The translations under genes and the position numbers were made by a program. The notes under the pieces were generated by a model, which did not search any database, was not told the DNA's origin, and was given only the letters and a program-made list of their open reading frames with translations. From Citrus sinensis (taxonomy: Eukaryota > Streptophyta > Magnoliopsida > Sapindales > Rutaceae): DNA of 64,000 bases. Where the stretch lies: the NCBI RefSeq assembly GCF_022201045.2, contig NC_068557.1, positions 27,815,501 through 27,879,500 on the forward strand, given 5' to 3'. The stretch's first letter is position 1; every line of letters starts with the position of its first letter. Positions 60,228 to 64,000 of this stretch are shown piece after piece.

Positions 60228-63200
60228 TCACTTCTTCCCACCACCGGAAACATTGAACTTGAAAAATATTATGTCCCCATCTTGAACCACATAGGTTTTT
60301 CCCTCCTGCTTGTACTTTCCGGCAGCCTGTACGAAAACCATTAGTTCATTATCCCCCAAGGTTAAGACCAACTAAGGATACAAAACAAGGAAAAGACTCT
60401 TGACTCTTTTCTGGTTTGGAAACGCCAGATTACTTTCCGCTAGAAAGAATATCAAATACCTTATATTTTAAGGAGGTCAAGGCTTTCAATGTTTTAGATC
60501 ATTTCCCAGATGTGCTGTTTCATTATCAATAAGATTTTATGATTCCACCATTATCTTACAAGCAATCATTTGCTATCAAATTGTACACCCTCAACTGAAC
60601 ATCACAAATCATTCTTCATATTCAAGTAAACTTCTTTCAGCAGAAAAAGACTATATACCTAGCTTCCCAAGTTCAAAACTAAGCAGACCCTAGGGCTGCT
60701 AGGCTCTTTCCCATCCCACATACACAAGCCAGAAGTCAAAATTTATAATTCTGATCTCATCAATTTTTGTTTTTACAAGTTTATTCAGCTGCTTTTGTAT
60801 TCTGGCCTGTACAGTACTATTCTCAACCAATGACATGCAAATTCAGTGGATTTGCAATGACAAGATGGACAAGAGAGTATACTGATAATGATAATAAATC
60901 TTGAGATTAAAACATTTACCTTAACAGCTGGTTCACTACCAAGTTCCTTCAGATCATCAAATTTCATCACCTAGACATCATAAAACAGTCCAAGTCAGTG
61001 ACTTTTAGAGGTTCAGCATAAATGTCGAAATAGCCATTAGTGAAAATCAAGTACAACCATAAAGATGTTTTGGTTTTGAGAAAATGATAAAACATTATAC
61101 TCTTGATCATACTTTTCTGAGGTATTATAGATGAAAAATCACAGCTGCAGGTCAACAACAAATGTCATGCTGACTGGAATGGGATGCAAAAACAATTATT
61201 GAAATCAACACAATATGTGATGAAATGGCAGAATAGCAATGGTGGAAGTGTATGGTTGGACTGATGCTAATGCTTACAGAGGACAGGAAGCTTAACAGGT
61301 GTAAGAAAGACCAGAACATGGTTATGATGGTGATAGTTATTTTTGCGGGTGTCCCAACTTAGGAACAAAATAGGCATATAGCTAGTATCACCAACAATGC
61401 ACTGGACAAAACTTTGAGATATACTGTACATGACACAACACTGTAATCTCTGAAACTTTCATAAATCACAAACAAGCAACAACCTCAGCACAAATGAATC
61501 CTCTCTCAAAATCAGTATGGATAGTCCCAGCGGCCTGAGGAGCCTTTGTCTGCCTTCTAATTTGCCAGCACTTCACCTGAGAAAGGACAAATTATTTAGA
61601 CCTTCATCCACTCATCCATCAAAGCTAAAGACATGGAAAGTATAGTCCAGACTTTAACTAGGCGGCACAGCAGAATGTCTCATACAAGGAAGAAGAGAAT
61701 AAAGATGCAGAAAAGAGTTATTCGAGTCGAAGTTCAATCCTTCTCACATTTACAAATATTAAATTTATCATCTAAATCTAGATGATAGCATTATGAAAGT
61801 AGTAAACAGAGGAAAAAAACAATGGCATGAACCATTGGGCTGCTAAACAGCTTTAAATTACATTCAATGCTTCCACAAAACTTGTTAATACACAAAACTA
61901 AAGAAATTGACATCAAGAATTATAAAATATTTATATTACCTCATCAGGGCCTGCTGTGAAAAAGTATATGAGATTAATCGCCGAAAAACCAGTCTTGATG
62001 ATTTTTGGAAGAGCACTGTTGCAAAATAATCATAGTTAACTTAATTGTACAATCATTAGAAATCTACTCTCTGTTCCTATTTGCATAATTCCAGAAACTT
62101 TCTCCAGAAAATTCTTTTCATGTTTAACGTAAGGCACCTTAGAAATGCATAACCAAATAATTTGAAAGGATGAAAATATTTTCATATAATCCAGACAAAC
62201 ATCAACCCCTGATTTTAGAGAGATAAACGAAGTTCAAATGCACTAACCTTTGTACCTTGTTCTCCTCGCAATACTTTGCCGCTTCATCTGGAGGCATATC
62301 AGCAAGATTTCTCTCTAACGCACAACTGAAAGGAATAATTTGTTCGCCCCCATGCTCTTGAACCCTAAAAAAAGATAATGTGATTCTCATTACTTTTGAC
62401 AAAAGAACACACAGCAGTGACACAATGACATCTTAAATTTCTTTCCATGAAACATCCCTTTCACGGGCTTAAATCATTGTTAAGTTTAAAAATAAGCACA
62501 CACCAAGCGTGAATCTTGGGCAAGAACTTGTTTTTCTTTCTTTGGTAATCCTTCTCATTCATGTTAACCTGTAGATAGACATAATTTATGATAGAAATTC
62601 AGAGGCTGTACCATTGCAACTGAGTAGGATGAAAAATTTGAATATGGACGGAGTAAAATCAAAGAAATATAAAACCCAAAAGATAAAACTGTAGCACTAC
62701 TGCTGAGTTTTCATACATGCTACAATTTTTCTATGGAAATTCTCGACACAACAAGCTCTTCTTTTGTGAGTAAATAGTGAACCCAATTCATTGGATCAGG
62801 CAGAAAAATATCACCAATAGCTTTTCTTTCTTCACTAGAAAATAATATTATAATCATTTTTGCTTGTATGAATGAGTACTCTTGATAACTTGACACCATA
62901 CAAACAGATACAGTGCATCTTAGCCAGGGGTGAAAAGATGTCTAAATATAAGTAAATGAAATAAGCAACAAGTATAGCTAGCTCAACAAATTCCAAACAG
63001 AACTCTTCCATGCTATAACGAGAAAAGCAAAATAGATACCAAGTAAACTACAGGCTTGGCAGTAAGCAATTGAAAAGTATTCAGTATCTCAATGTCAGCG
63101 GCTTTCCAATCCCCAAGGCGGACGTCTTTTCCATCCTGAAGCCAGGCCTTAACCTGTAGATAAGAACCACCAGCACTACATATCAATCACTTCCTTAAAG

Positions 63201-63370
63201 GAGAAAAATGGTAAAAACAGAAGCCAAAAATTCAAGCTGAGAATATTATCCAAGGCAGTAAAGCCACTGACCCTTTGACACAACTCATGCTCTATTTTTA
63301 ACTGTTTGTCATTGCTCCTCTTCATGCTCTTCTCAACATCTTCAATCCTCCTTTCCATGAATTCAATATC
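60228..63370 (-). CDS. OLA1: Obg-like ATPase 1 (OLA1/YchF), 3' part, 8 exons
   Basis: This is the C-terminal 237 codons of a conserved cytosolic P-loop ATPase linked to ribosomes and stress responses; the N-terminal G-domain start (GxxNVGKS) lies beyond the right edge. Exons seen: 63272-63370, 63040-63153, 62504-62568, 62248-62364, 61940-62015, 61484-61576, 60920-60970, 60228-60326. The nucleotide-specificity motif reads NMNE ([11 protein letters not shown]), the YchF replacement of NKxD that favours ATP over GTP. A coiled-coil stretch ([18 protein letters not shown]) precedes it. The TGS domain follows, with the family-specific [36 protein letters not shown] and [15 protein letters not shown]. 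The frame closes across all junctions. 63371-64000 is intron with no exon that I can place. Confidence 0.95.
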
Positions 63371-64000
63371 CTACAAGTCACATAAAAGGTAGTATGTTCT
63401 TGAATCTCAATAGATAGGTTGGGATGCCAAAGACATTATGAAAAAAAGTAAAATTATGAGAAATTAAACAAACAGGATGCCTTTAGAAATAGTCAATCAA
63501 GCACTACAAAATTTTATTACGGAAAATATATATATGATAGTCCTCTTTTTAAGTTTTCTAATTTTTGCTTCAAACCCCTTTAAAATGAAAAGGACACAGA
63601 GGATAACAAAATATTGAATTTTGACCTAAAATAATGAACCAGAAAACCTAGGTAAACATATTAGTCTCACTTGAAGAATATATGCTTGAAAATATGCTTC
63701 TTTCATGTAAATTTCATGTATAAACATTGCAATCCACATACATTACACCAAGTATAATTGGAAAACTAATGTTGGACAACTTACCTAGGCATGCATCAGT
63801 AGCAAGAGAGACTAATTACGTGAACCTCTCCAGGATGTGCATATATCTTATAAAAAATGGTGAGGAGTTAAGTATATCAAACTCAAACTCAAAATATGAA
63901 ATAGAGATCCTAAACAGGCAGTGCAGATGAGATCTCCTTGAAAAAATAATTGGAACGATCATAAGCAGTCTTTCTTATACTGCTGTAATTTCTAAACTTA

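Overview
This is a nuclear window from a flowering plant, almost certainly a eudicot. It has spliced genes with GT-AG introns, AT-rich intergenic DNA, a plant-type U6 snRNA gene with an upstream sequence element, germin-like proteins, a PPR protein and plant-type receptor kinase architecture. The protein sequences read like a woody rosid, and Citrus is my best guess, but that is recall and not a search result. No virus-derived element, CRISPR array or plasmid-like structure was seen.

Left part (1-23 kb). Three germin-like protein genes form a loose cluster: one on the minus strand at 22-672, and two on the plus strand at 15907-16680 and 21336-21992. Only the middle one has an intron. Between them lie an E-class PPR protein (3789-5468), an unrecognised basic protein with hydrophobic segments on the minus strand (5888-7258), a three-exon beta-tubulin (11210-14180), a U6 snRNA gene (15120-15221) and a tRNA-Ser(UGA) gene (19336-19417). 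Transposon debris fills the gaps: a poly-A-tailed retroposon with target-site duplications (10072-10363), a foldback element with long inverted arms (18463-19113) and a non-autonomous hAT element with a perfect 8-bp target duplication (19652-20785). A paired-ABRE/TATA promoter with a possible small gene sits at 22.4-23.1 kb.

Middle and right part (23.8-64 kb). All confident protein genes here lie on the minus strand. They are histidinol dehydrogenase (14 exons, 23866-28455), a POLLENLESS3/MS5-type TPR protein (33846-36221), the small-RNA 2'-O-methyltransferase HEN1 (10 exons, 38236-44998), mitochondrial 3-hydroxyisobutyrate dehydrogenase (10 exons, 45745-50889), the receptor-like pseudokinase GHR1 (3 exons, 52706-56751) and the 3' part of the Obg-like ATPase OLA1/YchF (8 exons seen, running off the right edge). 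A second hAT element with an 8-bp duplication lies at 29547-30458. As I recall the Arabidopsis map, MS5-HEN1-HIBADH-GHR1 keeps the gene order of At4g20900-At4g20940.

The most interesting signals are these. A decayed partial copy of HEN1 lies about 7 kb beyond the 3' end of the intact gene (31.2-31.8 kb). Intron 6 of HEN1 stays open for 66 codons, so intron retention would make an isoform without the methyltransferase domain. A tandem repeat has duplicated the PPR start-codon context and created an upstream ORF. The MS5-like protein has a roughly 50-residue internal repeat in its tail. Splice sites were placed by eye from GT-AG signals, reading-frame continuity and family sequence, so individual junctions may be off by a few bases.
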